From positions 23,074-87,073 of the forward strand of contig NZ_QJTI01000018.1 in the NCBI RefSeq assembly GCF_003217325.1: 64,000 bases of DNA. The letters run 5' to 3'. The stretch is from Rhodopseudomonas faecalis. GTDB taxonomy: Bacteria; Pseudomonadota; Alphaproteobacteria; Rhizobiales; Xanthobacteraceae. Below the pieces are notes generated by a model. That model was not told the origin of the DNA and did not search any database. It saw nothing but the letters and a program-made list of their open reading frames with translations. Position 1 is the stretch's first letter. Each line of letters begins with the position of its first letter. Positions 9,535 through 21,279 of this stretch are shown one piece after another. Both the position numbers and the translations under genes were made by a program.

Positions 9535-11514
9535 TCACCGCCCGACTATGCGCCCGGCGGTGGCGTCCTGCAGGGCCTGTCGATCGATCGCCGCCGCGAT
9601 CTCGCTCAGCTCAACCGGCAGCCGACGCCGCCAATTCGGGTGTTCGTCAATCGTGCCCGGCACGTTGGGCTGATCGGCGACTTTCAGCAGATCCTCCAGC
9701 GAGATTGCCAACAGCCGCGAGCGGGTGCGCGCCATGAACCGCGTCACGGCGTAGAAATCGTTGCTGTCGATTGCCTCATGGCGCAGCACATTGTCGAGCA
9801 TGCCGAGCGCGTGCCAGCGCGCGTCATCGCTTTCGCCGGGATCGATGCCGACCGAGCGCTTGAAATGCAGATCGGCAAAACCGCGCCAGCCGGCGAAGGT
9901 GGCGAGATCGTGGGTGTTGAAGGTCACCAGCGCGTCGGCCGGGTAGCGATCGACCGAGCGGAACGAGCCGTCGTCGTCGCGCTCAAAGATCATCACGCGA
10001 TACGACCAGATGCCCCAATCGGCGAGCCGTTCACGAAAACCATCCGGCACCGTGCCAAGGTCTTCGCCGATCACCACGCAGCGCTGCGCCTGGCTCTCGA
10101 GCGCCGTGACCGCGAGCAACGCCTCGAATGGCATCGCCGCATAGGCGCCATTGTCGGCGCGATAGCCATGCGGCACCAGATAGAGCCGTTTCAGCCCGAG
10201 CACATGGTCGAGCCGGATCGCGCCGGCATAGCGCATCGAGGCCGCCAGCATGGCGCGATAGGGCTCGAACGCCCTCGCCTCCAGCCCCGCGGCGTTGAAG
10301 CCGGCGAGACCCCAATCCTGGCCCGCGGTGTTGAGCTGATCGGGCGGCGCGCCGACGCCGAGTTTGCGCGAAATCGCGATCTGCTCATTCCAGGCATCAA
10401 AGCCATTGCTCTGCACGCCGACCGCCACGTCGAGATAAAGCCCGACCGGCATGCCGCGGCGCTCGGCTTCAAGCTGGCAGTCCTGTAGCTGCTGGTGCGC
10501 GCACCATTGCACATATTCGACAAACGCCACCGCATCGCTGTGCTCGCCGCTGGCAAACGCCGCGCATTGCGCATCGTCCGGCCGCCGCCACACCTCCGGC
10601 CATTCCCACCAGGGCGTGCCGAACTGATGGCGCAGCACTTCAAAACAGGCAAAGCGCGTCAGCAGCGCGCCGCGCTCGCGCCGAAACGCCGCGAACGCCT
10701 CGGTGCGCGCCGGATCGACACCCCTACGAAACGCCGCAAACGCCGCGCGCAAGCCGCGCCATTTCAGCTCGGCAACCTCGCGATAGCGGATCATGTCGCT
10801 GGCGCGCAGCTCGCCGAGCAGCGTTTCGATCTCATCGAGCGTGGAACGCGGCAATTCCGGCAGTTTGGCGACATCGATATAGAGCGCGTTCAGGAACAGG
10901 CGGCTGTTCGGCGAGTACGGGCTGCAATCCTGCGGCCGATCATCAAACAGCGCATGCAGCGGATTGAGGCCGATGCCCGCGGCGCCAAGCTCGGCGGCGA
11001 GCGCGATCAGGTCGGCAAGATCGCTGAAATCGCCCATGCCCCAATTGCGCTGTGAGCGCACGCTATAGAGCTGCACCGATAGCAGCCAGCCGCGATCGAA
11101 CGCACCACCAAACGCGCGCGCCGGCGCCACGATCACAGGCACCTGCTCGCACGTGCCGGCGGCATCGCGCAGATCGAGCTGGTAGAGCCCCTCGGCCAGC
11201 CCTTGCGGCCCGGCCCAATGGCGCTCGACGCATTCGCCGGTGGCCCGCACACACTCATGCTGAAGAAGCCGCCAATGCACCGGCAATTGCGCGGTAGCAG
11301 TTAGTTCGGCGCGCAGCTCGCCGCCCCGCGCCACCAGCACTGTGCCAAGCAGCGGTTTTGGCTGCGGCTGCGGAATGGCATCGACGATCGCCGCCAGCGC
11401 TGCGGGAGCGGTGACACGGTGCTGTCCTTGCCCGTCATAAAACTCCGGCGAAATTCCGAGTTCGGCGGCTCTGGCGAAAGTGTCCATTCGATCTGCTGTT
11501 TCGTCGCGCGACAT
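9535..11514 (-). CDS. malQ: 4-alpha-glucanotransferase (amylomaltase, GH77)
   Basis: Transfers alpha-1,4-glucan segments between malto-oligosaccharides, releasing glucose. The 659-residue protein has the GH77 motifs AIRLDHVLGLKRLY (nucleophile Asp, near residue 434), VIGEDLGTVPDGF (acid/base Glu, near 482) and TFNTHDLATFAGW (third acidic residue). YSPNSRLFLNALYIDV, the substrate-loop region, is also present. ATG 11514 is taken as the start; an in-frame ATG at 11487 is possible. It is divergent from glgE, with a shared control region of about 170 bases. The minus-strand location separates it from the plus-strand glucan genes although the metabolism is shared. Confidence 0.93.
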   Translation of the reverse strand: MSRDETADRMDTFARAAELGISPEFYDGQGQHRVTAPAALAAIVDAIPQPQPKPLLGTVLVARGGELRAELTATAQLPVHWRLLQHECVRATGECVERHWAGPQGLAEGLYQLDLRDAAGTCEQVPVIVAPARAFGGAFDRGWLLSVQLYSVRSQRNWGMGDFSDLADLIALAAELGAAGIGLNPLHALFDDRPQDCSPYSPNSRLFLNALYIDVAKLPELPRSTLDEIETLLGELRASDMIRYREVAELKWRGLRAAFAAFRRGVDPARTEAFAAFRRERGALLTRFACFEVLRHQFGTPWWEWPEVWRRPDDAQCAAFASGEHSDAVAFVEYVQWCAHQQLQDCQLEAERRGMPVGLYLDVAVGVQSNGFDAWNEQIAISRKLGVGAPPDQLNTAGQDWGLAGFNAAGLEARAFEPYRAMLAASMRYAGAIRLDHVLGLKRLYLVPHGYRADNGAYAAMPFEALLAVTALESQAQRCVVIGEDLGTVPDGFRERLADWGIWSYRVMIFERDDDGSFRSVDRYPADALVTFNTHDLATFAGWRGFADLHFKRSVGIDPGESDDARWHALGMLDNVLRHEAIDSNDFYAVTRFMARTRSRLLAISLEDLLKVADQPNVPGTIDEHPNWRRRLPVELSEIAAAIDRQALQDATAGRIVGR

Positions 11515-11688
11515 AGCGACGCTGGAAGGGATTTGGCGTGATGCAGCAGGCGGAAGGCCGGTAACGCCGCAATCGCGGCTGAGTTCCGGGAACCAACTGC
11601 GGTGATCAAGAGTTTCTAGTGGTGTCGGGCGGGGGCCCTCCAGTCATGGGTCGGAACATCTTGTTTGCTCCACATATTTGGCATCACC

Positions 11689-13641
11689 GTGAATAAAACA
11701 ACCCAAACCATGATCAGCCCCGCGCTGGGTGGGGCGTTTCACATCGAAGCCATCCATCCTTTGGTCGATGGCGGCCGCTTTCCGGTCAAGCGTATCGTCG
11801 GCGAACCGATCGAGGTCGAGGCCGACATTTATCGCGACGGCCACGACATCATCGCCGCAGCGCTGCTGTGGCGGCGCGAAGTCGATCGCGATTGGCAGCG
11901 CGTGCCGATGCAGCACGACGTCAATGACCGCTGGCACGGCCAGTTCGTGCCCTGCCAGCTTGGCCGTCATCTTTATGCCATCGAGGCCTGGACCGATCAG
12001 TTTGCCACCTGGCGCCATGGTTTTGAGCTGAAGCTGAACGCCGGCCAGGACGTCTCCCTCGACGCGCTGGAAGGCGCCGAACTGCTGTCGCGCACCGCGG
12101 CCAGCGACCAAGTCGGTGCCGTGATCCAGCGCCAATGCCAGCTTTTTCTGGAATCCGGTGATTATCAGGCCCTGCTGGCGCCGGAACTGATGGCGGCGAT
12201 GGCGCTGGCCCAGCCGCGCCCCGACCTGACCCGCTCGCCCGCACTGCCGCTGATGGTGGACCGGCCGCGCGCCCGCGCCGGCGCCTGGTATGAAATGGTG
12301 CCGCGCAGCCAGGGCCGCACGCCCGGCCAGCACGGCACGTTCCGCGATTGCATCGCGCGGCTGCCCGATATCGCGGCGATGGGCTTTGACGTGCTCTATC
12401 TCACGCCGATCCACCCTATCGGCCGTACCAACCGCAAGGGCCGTAACAATGCGCTCGCCGCAGCGCCCGGCGATCCCGGCAGCTTCTATGCGATCGGTTC
12501 GGCCGAAGGCGGCCATGACGCCGTGCATCCGGAACTCGGCACCATCGAGGATTTCCGCGCTTTGGTCGCCGCGTGCCGCACGGTCAATCTCGAGGTCGCA
12601 CTCGACATCGCGGTGCAGTGCTCGCCCGATCACCCGTGGCTGCGGCAACACCCAAACTGGTTCCGCCGCCGGCCGGACGGCAGCATGCGTTTTGCCGAAA
12701 ACCCGCCCAAGAAATACGAAGACATCGTCAATCCGGATTTTGCCTGCGACGACGCCGGTTCGCTCTGGAATGCGCTGCGCGACGTGCTGCTGTTCTGGGT
12801 GGCCGAGGGCGTCAGCATTTTCCGCATCGACAATCCGCACACCAAACCATTCCGGTTCTGGGAATGGCTGATCCGCGAGGTGCAATTGCGCCACCCGGAT
12901 GTGATCTTTCTCGCGGAAGCCTTCACCCGGCCGAAATTGATGAAGGGGCTGGCCAAGCTCGGCTTCACGCAGTCCTACACTTATTTCACCTGGCGGGTGC
13001 AGAAGTGGGAAATCGAACAATATCTGCGCGAATTGACCGGCGTGCCGGAGCGGGACTTTTTTCGTCCGAACTTCTTCGTCAATACGCCAGACATCCTGCC
13101 CTTTCATCTGCAAAGCGGTGAGCCCTGGGTGTTCAAGGCCCGCTTGGCGCTGGCTGCGACGCTGTCAGCAAGCTACGGCATCTATAACGGTTTTGAGCTA
13201 CTCGAACACCGGCCGATCCCCGGACGAGAAGAATATCTCGATTCCGAAAAATACGAGATCAAGGTGCGCGACTGGGATCAGCCCGGCCACCTGAAATCCT
13301 ATATCCGCGATCTCAATCAGGCGCGGCGCCGCCATCCGGCGCTGCTGCAAACCAATGATCTTCGTTTTGTCGAGATCAACGACGAGCATGTGATCGGCTT
13401 CATCAAGCGTTCGCTCGACGGCCGCAACACGGTCGGGGTGGCGATCGCGCTGTCGGGCGAGGTCCATGACGTCTGGTTCCCGCTCGGCGACACGCTGGTC
13501 GAGGTCGGCGGCGAATTGAAACCGCCGGTCGCGGTGGAAAATCTGATCACCGGCGAACGCCTGCCGGTGCAGTGGGGCGGCCTTCAGCTACGCATCGATC
13601 CGGCCCGTGACCCCGCTTTGCTGTTTCAATGTCTGGCTTGA
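11689..13641 (+). CDS. glgE: Alpha-1,4-glucan:maltose-1-phosphate maltosyltransferase
   Basis: GH13_3 enzyme that extends alpha-1,4-glucan with maltosyl units from maltose-1-phosphate. About 650 residues. The GH13 regions visible are LYLTPIHPIGRTNRKG, VALDIAVQCSPDHPW, SIFRIDNPHTKPFRFW (nucleophile Asp) and VIFLAEAFTRPKLM (acid/base Glu). The His-Thr-Lys-Pro after the nucleophile is typical of GlgE rather than amylases. The start is unclear: GTG 11689 is given; TTG 11665 and ATG 11710 are in frame and none has a clear ribosome-binding site. The stop lies inside the start of treS (13 bases overlap). Its donor is made by the kinase domain of the next protein. Confidence 0.94.
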   Translation: MNKTTQTMISPALGGAFHIEAIHPLVDGGRFPVKRIVGEPIEVEADIYRDGHDIIAAALLWRREVDRDWQRVPMQHDVNDRWHGQFVPCQLGRHLYAIEAWTDQFATWRHGFELKLNAGQDVSLDALEGAELLSRTAASDQVGAVIQRQCQLFLESGDYQALLAPELMAAMALAQPRPDLTRSPALPLMVDRPRARAGAWYEMVPRSQGRTPGQHGTFRDCIARLPDIAAMGFDVLYLTPIHPIGRTNRKGRNNALAAAPGDPGSFYAIGSAEGGHDAVHPELGTIEDFRALVAACRTVNLEVALDIAVQCSPDHPWLRQHPNWFRRRPDGSMRFAENPPKKYEDIVNPDFACDDAGSLWNALRDVLLFWVAEGVSIFRIDNPHTKPFRFWEWLIREVQLRHPDVIFLAEAFTRPKLMKGLAKLGFTQSYTYFTWRVQKWEIEQYLRELTGVPERDFFRPNFFVNTPDILPFHLQSGEPWVFKARLALAATLSASYGIYNGFELLEHRPIPGREEYLDSEKYEIKVRDWDQPGHLKSYIRDLNQARRRHPALLQTNDLRFVEINDEHVIGFIKRSLDGRNTVGVAIALSGEVHDVWFPLGDTLVEVGGELKPPVAVENLITGERLPVQWGGLQLRIDPARDPALLFQCLA

Positions 13642-16600
13642 GTGTGCAGTCCATGAACATGATGACTTCGATCGACACCGCGACGACGGCGGACGACAGC
13701 AACAATGACGCGCTGTGGTACAAGGACGCCATCATCTACCAGCTGCATGTCAAGGCGTTTGCCGACAGCAACAAGGACGGCATCGGCGATTTCGCCGGGC
13801 TGACCGAAAAGCTCGATTACCTGCAGGACCTCGGCGTCACCACGCTGTGGCTGTTGCCGTTCTACCCCTCGCCTGGCCGCGACGACGGCTACGACATTGC
13901 CGATTACGGTTCGATCAATCCCGATTTCGGCACGATGAAGGATTTTCGGCGCTTCATCACCGAAGCCAAGAAGCGCAAGCTGCGCGTCATCACCGAATTG
14001 GTGATCAATCACACCTCCGATCAGCACCCGTGGTTCAAGCGGGCGCGGCGCAGCGAGAAGAATTCCAGCGCGCGCAATTGGTATGTGTGGAGCGACACCG
14101 ACCAAAAATATGCCGGCACCCGCATCATTTTCACCGACACCGAGAAGTCGAATTGGACCTGGGACCCGGAAGCCGGCCAGTTCTACTGGCATCGGTTCTT
14201 CTCGCACCAGCCCGACCTCAATTTCGACAATCCGCGCGTGGTGCGCGCGGTGGAGCAGGTGATGAAACGCTGGCTCGATGCCGGGGTCGATGGCTTCCGG
14301 CTCGATGCCATCCCCTATCTGTGCGAGCGCGACGGCACCAACAACGAGAATTTGCCGGAAACGCACGCCGTCATCAAAGCGCTGCGCCGCGCACTCGACG
14401 CCTATGCCAAGGACAAGGTGCTGCTCGCCGAAGCCAATCAATGGCCCGAGGACGTGCAGCATTATTTTGGCGACGGCGACGAATGCCACATGGCTTATCA
14501 CTTCCCGCTGATGCCGCGGTTCTATATGGCGATCGCCCAGGAGGACCGTTTCCCGATCACCGACATTTTGCGCCAGACGCCCGACATTCCGAAGAATTGT
14601 CAGTGGGCGCTGTTCCTGCGCAACCATGACGAACTGACGCTGGAAATGGTCACCGATGTCGAGCGCGATTATCTGTGGTCGACCTATGCCCACGACCCGC
14701 GCGCCCGCATCAATCTCGGCATCCGCCGCCGGCTGGCGCCGCTGATGGACAATGACCGCCGCAAGATCGAGCTGATGAACTCGCTGCTGCTGTCGTTCCC
14801 GGGCACGCCGATCATCTATTACGGCGACGAGATCGGCATGGGCGACAACATCTATCTCGGCGACCGCAACGGCGTGCGCACGCCGATGCAATGGACCCCG
14901 GATCGCAATGGCGGCTTCTCGCGTGCCGATCCGGCACGGCTCTATGCGCCGATGATCATGGACCCGGTCTATGGCTATGAGGCGGTCAATGTCGAGGCAC
15001 AGTCGCGCAGCCTGTCATCGCTGCTCAGCGCCACCAAGCGGCTGATCTCAGTACGCAAATCAACGCTGGCGTTTGGCCGCGGCACCATGACGTTCATCCG
15101 CCCGGCCAACCGCGCGGTGCTGGCCTATGTCCGTCAATACCAAGACGAAGTGATCCTGTGCGTCGCCAACCTGTCGCGCTCGGCGCAGGCCACCGAACTC
15201 GACCTGTCGCCGTGGAAGGAGCGCATTCCGCAGGAAATGCTCGGCCGCAGCCGTTTTCCGGCGATCGGCGAACTGCCTTACATGATCACGCTCGGCCCCT
15301 ATGGCTTCTATTGGTTCCGGCTGATCGAGCGCGTCGCCGACGAACACGTTGCGCCCCATAGCCTGGTGCCGGAATTCGAGACCCTGGTGGTGCCGTACGG
15401 CTCGTCCTGGATGACGCTGGCGCGCACCCGCGGCGTGTTCGAGCGCGATGTGCTGCCCGGCTTCCTGTCGCGCAGCCGCTGGTTCCCGGAGCGCAATCCG
15501 CGCGCGATCGTGCCGCGCCTGACCTCGGCGATTCCGGTGTGCATCGAGGGCGACAACCGGCCGTGGATGATCTTCTTCGAGGCCACGGTGCGCGGTGTCA
15601 CCGGGCGCTACGTGCTGCCGATGAAGATCGACTGGGTGCGGTTCGACCGCGAGCGCTACAATCCGCGCGCGTTCTCCGCGGTACGCCAGGGCGCGCGCGA
15701 AGGCACCCTGCTCGACGTCGCGACCGACACCGAGTTCGTGGCGCTGCTGCTGCAATGCCTGCGCGATCGGCTCTGCGTCGAGCACGATGGCATGAAGCTG
15801 ATGTACCATCCCACGGAACGGCTGGCGGAATTGCCGCCGAAGGCACCCGAGCATATCCGCGCGGTGGAGACCGAACAGTCGAACTCGACCGCGCTGGTCG
15901 ACACCGATTACGTGGTCAAGACCTATCGCCGGCTCGACGACGGTCTTAATCCGGAAATCGAGATGGGCCGGTTCTTGACCGACGTCGCCGGCTTCGCCAA
16001 CACACCGGCGCTGCTCGGCAGCGTCGAATATCACGAGGGCGACAGCGCCAGCGCGATCGCGGTGGTCCATGCCTTTGTGCAGAACCAGGGCGATGGCTGG
16101 AGTGTGACCTCGGCCTATCTCGACCGCTATCTCGACGAGCAACGGCTGTCGACCGAGAACGAACAGCCGGAGGAAAGCGAGCAGCAGATGCTGTATCTGC
16201 GGCTGATGGCGCAGACCGGCAAGCGGGTCGCCGAGCTGCATCTGGCGCTGGGCAGCCACCCGGAAATCGCCGATTTCGCACCGGAGCCGATCAGCGCGGC
16301 GCAGGCCGAGGCCTCGATCGACGAAGTCGCCGCGGCTGCCGATCGGGTGATCGCCGAGCTGCTCCGCAAGCGGGAGCAGCTGCGCGAGCCGGAGCGGCTG
16401 CTGGTCGACCGGCTGCTGGCGCAACGCGATCAGATCAAGCCGCAGCTCGCGGCGCTGTTTCCGCGCGGAGAGGCCGGGCTCAGCATCCGCCATCATGGCG
16501 ATTTCCATCTCGGCCAGATGCTGATCGTCAAGGATGACGTCTGCATCATCGATTTCGAGGGCGAACCACGGCGCAGCCTCGCCGAACGGCGGCGCAAGGC

Positions 16601-16955
16601 ACCGCCAGCCCGCGACGTCGCCGGGCTGCTGCGCTCGATCGATTATTCCACGACCGCGGCGCTGGAGCGCGCCCGGCAGAGCGCCCCTGAGGAGCATGGC
16701 CGGCTCGCCGCCGCGCTGGAGGCCTGGCGCGGCCGCGCCAGTGCCGCTTTTCTCAGCGCCTACCGCGAGACGATGGATGACAACGGGCTATGGCCGGCCG
16801 AGCGGCACGCAGCGGATGGGATTCTTGACTTCTTCCTGTTAGAGAAAGCGTTGTACGAGATCGAATATGAACTGGCGCATCGGCCGGACTGGCTGCGCGT
16901 CCCATTGGCCGGCGCCGTTCGGATTTTGGCGCCGCGCAACGAGGAGGTGACATGA
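13629..16955 (+). CDS. treS: Trehalose synthase fused to maltokinase
   Basis: A 1108-residue fusion. Residues 30-570 are a GH13_16 trehalose synthase that interconverts trehalose and maltose. Its motifs include [35 protein letters not shown] (nucleophile near 225), [12 protein letters not shown] and [14 protein letters not shown]. Residues about 590-1108 are a maltokinase of the aminoglycoside-phosphotransferase fold with [13 protein letters not shown] near 955 and [11 protein letters not shown] for metal and ATP binding; it makes maltose-1-phosphate for GlgE. The two activities are separate proteins in some bacteria, and fusion is common in proteobacteria. It overlaps glgE at its start and glgB at its end by an ATGA junction. 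Confidence 0.95.
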   Translation: MSGLSVQSMNMMTSIDTATTADDSNNDALWYKDAIIYQLHVKAFADSNKDGIGDFAGLTEKLDYLQDLGVTTLWLLPFYPSPGRDDGYDIADYGSINPDFGTMKDFRRFITEAKKRKLRVITELVINHTSDQHPWFKRARRSEKNSSARNWYVWSDTDQKYAGTRIIFTDTEKSNWTWDPEAGQFYWHRFFSHQPDLNFDNPRVVRAVEQVMKRWLDAGVDGFRLDAIPYLCERDGTNNENLPETHAVIKALRRALDAYAKDKVLLAEANQWPEDVQHYFGDGDECHMAYHFPLMPRFYMAIAQEDRFPITDILRQTPDIPKNCQWALFLRNHDELTLEMVTDVERDYLWSTYAHDPRARINLGIRRRLAPLMDNDRRKIELMNSLLLSFPGTPIIYYGDEIGMGDNIYLGDRNGVRTPMQWTPDRNGGFSRADPARLYAPMIMDPVYGYEAVNVEAQSRSLSSLLSATKRLISVRKSTLAFGRGTMTFIRPANRAVLAYVRQYQDEVILCVANLSRSAQATELDLSPWKERIPQEMLGRSRFPAIGELPYMITLGPYGFYWFRLIERVADEHVAPHSLVPEFETLVVPYGSSWMTLARTRGVFERDVLPGFLSRSRWFPERNPRAIVPRLTSAIPVCIEGDNRPWMIFFEATVRGVTGRYVLPMKIDWVRFDRERYNPRAFSAVRQGAREGTLLDVATDTEFVALLLQCLRDRLCVEHDGMKLMYHPTERLAELPPKAPEHIRAVETEQSNSTALVDTDYVVKTYRRLDDGLNPEIEMGRFLTDVAGFANTPALLGSVEYHEGDSASAIAVVHAFVQNQGDGWSVTSAYLDRYLDEQRLSTENEQPEESEQQMLYLRLMAQTGKRVAELHLALGSHPEIADFAPEPISAAQAEASIDEVAAAADRVIAELLRKREQLREPERLLVDRLLAQRDQIKPQLAALFPRGEAGLSIRHHGDFHLGQMLIVKDDVCIIDFEGEPRRSLAERRRKAPPARDVAGLLRSIDYSTTAALERARQSAPEEHGRLAAALEAWRGRASAAFLSAYRETMDDNGLWPAERHAADGILDFFLLEKALYEIEYELAHRPDWLRVPLAGAVRILAPRNEEVT

Positions 16956-19102
16956 TTGCGAAGCTGCCCGATGAGGCCTACGCGATCGTGGAAGGTCGCC
17001 ATGCTGACCCGTTCCGCTATCTCGGTCCGCACCGGGACAATGATCTGACCGTGGTGCGGGCATTTCTGCCCAATGCCGCCAGCGTCGATGCCGTGGACGA
17101 GCATGGCGACTGCGCCGCGCTCGAGCGGGTGCATGATGCCGGGCTGTTCATCGGGGCGCTGCCGAACGGTTCAAGCCGCTATCAGCTGCGCGCCCGGTTT
17201 GGTGATACCACCATCGATCTGGAAGACCCCTACCGATTTCCGCCGATCCTGACCGATTTCGATCTCTATCTGCTCGGCGAAGGCACCCATCTCAAACTGT
17301 ACGACAAGCTCGGCGCCCATCCGATGACGCTGGACGGCGTCAATGGCGTCGGCTTTGTGGTGCTGGCGCCCAATGCCCGCCGCGTCAGCGTGGTCGGCGA
17401 TTTCAATTTCTGGGACTCGCGGCGCCATCCGATGCGGGTGCGCGGCAACGGCTATTGGGAGCTGTTCGTGCCGCACGCCATCGCCGGCGACCGCTACAAA
17501 TTCGAGATCGTCGGCCCGAATGGCGCGGTGCTGCCACAAAAATCCGACCCGCTGGCCTTTGCCACCGAGCTGCGGCCGAGCACCGCCTCGATCGTGCTTG
17601 ATCCCGCGCAGGTGCCGACGCCGCGTCCATCCGCCAACGGCATCAACGCGCTGTCGGCGCCGATGTCGATCTATGAGGTCCATCTCGGCTCCTGGCGGCG
17701 CAAGGACGGCAATGGCTGGCTGACCTACCGCGAGCTGGCCGACACCCTGCCCGCTTACGCCCGCGACATGGGCTTTACCCATCTGGAATTCCTGCCGGTC
17801 AGCGAGCATCCGTTCGATGGCTCCTGGGGCTATCAGCCGACCGGGCTGTTCGCGCCGACCAGCCGGTTCGGCAGCCCGGCCGATTTCGCGGCGCTGGTCG
17901 ATGCCTGCCACCGCGAAGGGCTCGGCGTGCTGCTCGACTGGGTGCCCGGCCATTTCCCGGATGACGCCCATGGCCTCGCCAATTTCGACGGTACCGCGCT
18001 CTATGAGCACGTCAACCCGCTGCAGGGCCGCCATCTCGACTGGGGCACGCTGATCTACAATTACGGCCGCACCGAAGTGGTGAACTTCCTGGTCGCCAAT
18101 GCGCTGTTCTGGCTGGACCGCTATGCCATTGACGGGCTGCGCGTCGATGCGGTGGCCTCGATGCTGTATCTCGACTACAGCCGCCCGGAAGGCGGCTGGA
18201 TTCCCAACAAATATGGCGGCCGCGAAAATCTGGAAGCGATCGCCTTCCTGCGCAATTTCAACCGCGAAGTGTTCGGCCGCTTCCCGCAAGCCACCACCGC
18301 CGCCGAGGAATCCACTGCCTGGCCGCAGGTGTCGCAGCCGATCGAACATGGCGGGCTCGGCTTCGGCTACAAGTGGAACATGGGCTGGATGCACGACACG
18401 CTGGATTACATCAGCAAGGACCCGATCTACCGCAAATATCATCACGGTCAGATCCTGTTCGGCCTGCACTACGCGTTTTCGGAAAACTTCATCCTGCCGC
18501 TGTCGCATGACGAGGTGGTGCACGGCAAACGATCGATCCTCGGCCGGATGCCCGGCGATCCCTGGCAGCGCTTTGCCAATCTGCGCGCCTATTACGCCTT
18601 CATGTTCGCCCATCCCGGCAAGAAGCTGATGTTCATGGGCTGCGAATTCGGCCAGGAGCGCGAGTGGAATCACGATCAGTCGCTGGACTGGCACCTCTTG
18701 GAGCAGGACAGCCACCGCGGCATCCAATCGCTGGTGCGCGACCTGAACGGCCTGTACCGCACCCTGCCGGCGCTGCACGAATGCGATTGCGACCCGTTCG
18801 GCTTTGAATGGATCATCACCGATGATGGCGATCGCAACGTGTTCGCCTGGATCAGAAAGGGCAATGATGCGCGCGACCGCTGCCTGGTGATCGCCAATTT
18901 CTCGCCGAACGTCTATCACGACTACAAGGTGCGAGTGCCGTTCCCCGGCGCCTGGCGCGAAGTGTTCAATTCCGACTCGGCGCATTATGGCGGCAGCAAT
19001 GTCGGCAATGTCGGCGAGGTGGAAGCCACTGGCCTTGTGCCCGAACTGTGCGTGACCGTGCCGCCGCTTGCGGTCATCTATCTGGTGCCTGAACGGCCAT
19101 GA
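16952..19102 (+). CDS. glgB: 1,4-alpha-glucan branching enzyme
   Basis: Introduces alpha-1,6 branches into the linear glucan made by GlgE. The 716-residue protein has an N-terminal extra domain (about 1-105), a CBM48 domain (about 110-205, with [15 protein letters not shown]) and a GH13_9 catalytic barrel. Catalytic regions are [17 protein letters not shown] (nucleophile near 399), [11 protein letters not shown] (acid/base near 450) and [14 protein letters not shown] (transition-state stabiliser). [18 protein letters not shown] is the usual branching-enzyme sequence. Length is normal for the long GlgB type. ATGA junctions at both ends couple it to treS and glgX. Confidence 0.96.
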   Translation: MIAKLPDEAYAIVEGRHADPFRYLGPHRDNDLTVVRAFLPNAASVDAVDEHGDCAALERVHDAGLFIGALPNGSSRYQLRARFGDTTIDLEDPYRFPPILTDFDLYLLGEGTHLKLYDKLGAHPMTLDGVNGVGFVVLAPNARRVSVVGDFNFWDSRRHPMRVRGNGYWELFVPHAIAGDRYKFEIVGPNGAVLPQKSDPLAFATELRPSTASIVLDPAQVPTPRPSANGINALSAPMSIYEVHLGSWRRKDGNGWLTYRELADTLPAYARDMGFTHLEFLPVSEHPFDGSWGYQPTGLFAPTSRFGSPADFAALVDACHREGLGVLLDWVPGHFPDDAHGLANFDGTALYEHVNPLQGRHLDWGTLIYNYGRTEVVNFLVANALFWLDRYAIDGLRVDAVASMLYLDYSRPEGGWIPNKYGGRENLEAIAFLRNFNREVFGRFPQATTAAEESTAWPQVSQPIEHGGLGFGYKWNMGWMHDTLDYISKDPIYRKYHHGQILFGLHYAFSENFILPLSHDEVVHGKRSILGRMPGDPWQRFANLRAYYAFMFAHPGKKLMFMGCEFGQEREWNHDQSLDWHLLEQDSHRGIQSLVRDLNGLYRTLPALHECDCDPFGFEWIITDDGDRNVFAWIRKGNDARDRCLVIANFSPNVYHDYKVRVPFPGAWREVFNSDSAHYGGSNVGNVGEVEATGLVPELCVTVPPLAVIYLVPERP

Positions 19103-21183
19103 TGCGGTTGTCGGCCGGCTGCGCGGCCCGGCTCGGCGCGAGTTGGGATGGCCGCGGCACCAATTTCGCGCTGTTCTCGGCCAACGCCACCAAGGTGGAA
19201 TTGTGCCTGTTCGACAGCCAGGGCCGGCGCGAGCTGGACCGCATCACCCTGCCCGAACGCACCGAAGACGTCTGGCACGGCTATCTGCATGACGTCACGC
19301 CGGGCCAACTGTATGGCTACCGCGTGCACGGCCCCTATGAGCCCGAGCTCGGCCACCGCTTCAACGCCCACAAGCTGCTGCTCGATCCTTATGCCAAACG
19401 GCTCGCCGGCCGGCTGGTGTGGAGCGACGCGCATTTCGCCTATCGCGCCGGCAGCCCGCGTGAGGATCTGTCATTCGACCGCCGCGACAATGCCCGCGGC
19501 GTGCCGAAAGCCGTGGTGGTGGACGAAACCGCCACCGCCGGCCGCCAAGAACCGCGGCCGCAGATTCCCTGGGAAGACACCATCATCTACGAGGCGCATG
19601 TCAAAGGCCTCACCGAAATGCACCCCGACGTGCCGCCCAATCTGCGCGGCAGTTTCGGCGCGCTGGCGTCGCCGGCGATGATCGCGCATTTCAAGCGGCT
19701 CGGCGTCACCACCATCGAGCTGTTGCCGATCCATGGCCTGATCGATGACCGGCATCTGATCGAGCGCAAGCTGTCGAATTATTGGGGCTACAACACTCTG
19801 GCGTTCTTTGCGCCCGAGGAGCGCTACAGCCCGCACGACAACGCGCTCGATGCATTCCGCACCACCGTGGCGCGGCTGCACGACGCCGGCATCGAAGTGC
19901 TGCTCGACGTGGTCTATAACCACACCGCCGAGGGCAATCATCTGGGGCCGACGCTGTCGTTCCGCGGCATCGACAACGCCTCATATTACTGGCTGCACCA
20001 GGAAAACCGCCGCTACTACGACGACTTCACCGGCTGCGGCAATTCGCTCAATGTCAGCCATCCGCGCGTGTTGCAGATGGTGATGGACAGTTTGCGCTAT
20101 TGGGTCGAGACCTGCCATGTCGATGGCTTCCGCTTCGACCTCGCCACCACGCTCGCGCGCGGCCCGAGCGGCTATGATCGCAATGGCAGCTTCTTTGCCG
20201 CCGTGCGGCAGGATCCGGTGCTGGCCCATGTCAAGCTGATCGCCGAGCCCTGGGACCTCGGCCTGGGCGGCTATCAGGTCGGCGGCTTCCCCTCGCAATG
20301 GTCGGAGTGGAACGATCGCTACCGCAGCCTGCTGCGGCGCTATTGGGGCGGCGAAGGCAGCCTGATCGGCGAAATCTCGCGGCGCATGACCGGCTCGTCC
20401 GACCTTTATCATCGCGACGGCCGCAAGCCGCGCGCCAGCATCAACTACGTCACCGTGCATGACGGTTTCACGCTCGCCGACCTGTACAGCTACAATCACA
20501 AATACAATCTCGCCAATGGCGAGGACAATCGCGACGGCTCCAACAACAACGACAGCTGGAATTGCGGCCATGAGGGCCCAACCACCAATGCCGCCGTGCA
20601 GGCGCTGCGGCTGCAGCTGCGCAAGAACCAGCTCGCCTGCCTGATGCTGGCACAGGGCGTGCCGCTGCTGCTGGCCGGCGACGAGGTCGGCAATTCGCAG
20701 AACGGCAACAACAACGCCTATTGTCAGGACAACGAGGTCGGCTGGGTCGGCTGGGAAGGGCTTGGTACCCCGCACGACGATCTGATCGATTTCATCGCAC
20801 GGCTCACCGAGCTGCGCCGCCGTTTTCCGCAGCTCCGTGCCAATCGCTGGCTCGACGGCCGGCGCAGCGACGGCTCCTATGGCGTGCTGTGGCTGACGCC
20901 GAACGCCGAGGAAATGAATGAGCACGACTGGGCCTATCCCGACGGCCGCTTTCTTGCTTATGTGCTGGGGCCGACCGACCCCGGCTTCGCCGCGCTGTTC
21001 ATCGTGCTCAATGCCGCCGCGCAGCCGATCGGCTTCACGCTGCCCAAGCTGCCGGAATATCACGTGTGGCGGCAATTGCTCGACACCACAGATGAACGCG
21101 CCGTGATTGCACCGTTCGCCTCGGGCGCAAGCAGCACAGCGCCGCCGCGCTCGGTGCTGGTGTTCGCCGGCTCGGTGGCCTGA
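19099..21183 (+). CDS. glgX: Glycogen debranching enzyme
   Basis: Hydrolyses alpha-1,6 branches of glycogen-like glucan (isoamylase type, GH13_11). The 694-residue protein starts with a CBM48 domain ([20 protein letters not shown]), followed by the barrel with [29 protein letters not shown] (nucleophile near 346), [16 protein letters not shown] (acid/base) and [16 protein letters not shown]. The ATG overlaps the glgB stop (ATGA). In related genomes treZ often follows glgX in this kind of cluster; here only a 96-base gap separates glgX from treY. Confidence 0.95.
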   Translation: MMRLSAGCAARLGASWDGRGTNFALFSANATKVELCLFDSQGRRELDRITLPERTEDVWHGYLHDVTPGQLYGYRVHGPYEPELGHRFNAHKLLLDPYAKRLAGRLVWSDAHFAYRAGSPREDLSFDRRDNARGVPKAVVVDETATAGRQEPRPQIPWEDTIIYEAHVKGLTEMHPDVPPNLRGSFGALASPAMIAHFKRLGVTTIELLPIHGLIDDRHLIERKLSNYWGYNTLAFFAPEERYSPHDNALDAFRTTVARLHDAGIEVLLDVVYNHTAEGNHLGPTLSFRGIDNASYYWLHQENRRYYDDFTGCGNSLNVSHPRVLQMVMDSLRYWVETCHVDGFRFDLATTLARGPSGYDRNGSFFAAVRQDPVLAHVKLIAEPWDLGLGGYQVGGFPSQWSEWNDRYRSLLRRYWGGEGSLIGEISRRMTGSSDLYHRDGRKPRASINYVTVHDGFTLADLYSYNHKYNLANGEDNRDGSNNNDSWNCGHEGPTTNAAVQALRLQLRKNQLACLMLAQGVPLLLAGDEVGNSQNGNNNAYCQDNEVGWVGWEGLGTPHDDLIDFIARLTELRRRFPQLRANRWLDGRRSDGSYGVLWLTPNAEEMNEHDWAYPDGRFLAYVLGPTDPGFAALFIVLNAAAQPIGFTLPKLPEYHVWRQLLDTTDERAVIAPFASGASSTAPPRSVLVFAGSVA

Positions 21184-21279
21184 GGCCCTTCCCCGCGCTA
21201 CCCGCGCGGAACTATTTTCGTCAGCACGACTTGCATCAACGGGCCGCCACCGGCGGAAACGTCACCGCGAACCGTTGTC

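Noticed and set aside
17171..18985. 604-codon open frame on the minus strand opposite glgB
   Set aside because: Shadow of a clear GH13 enzyme gene; no family similarity.
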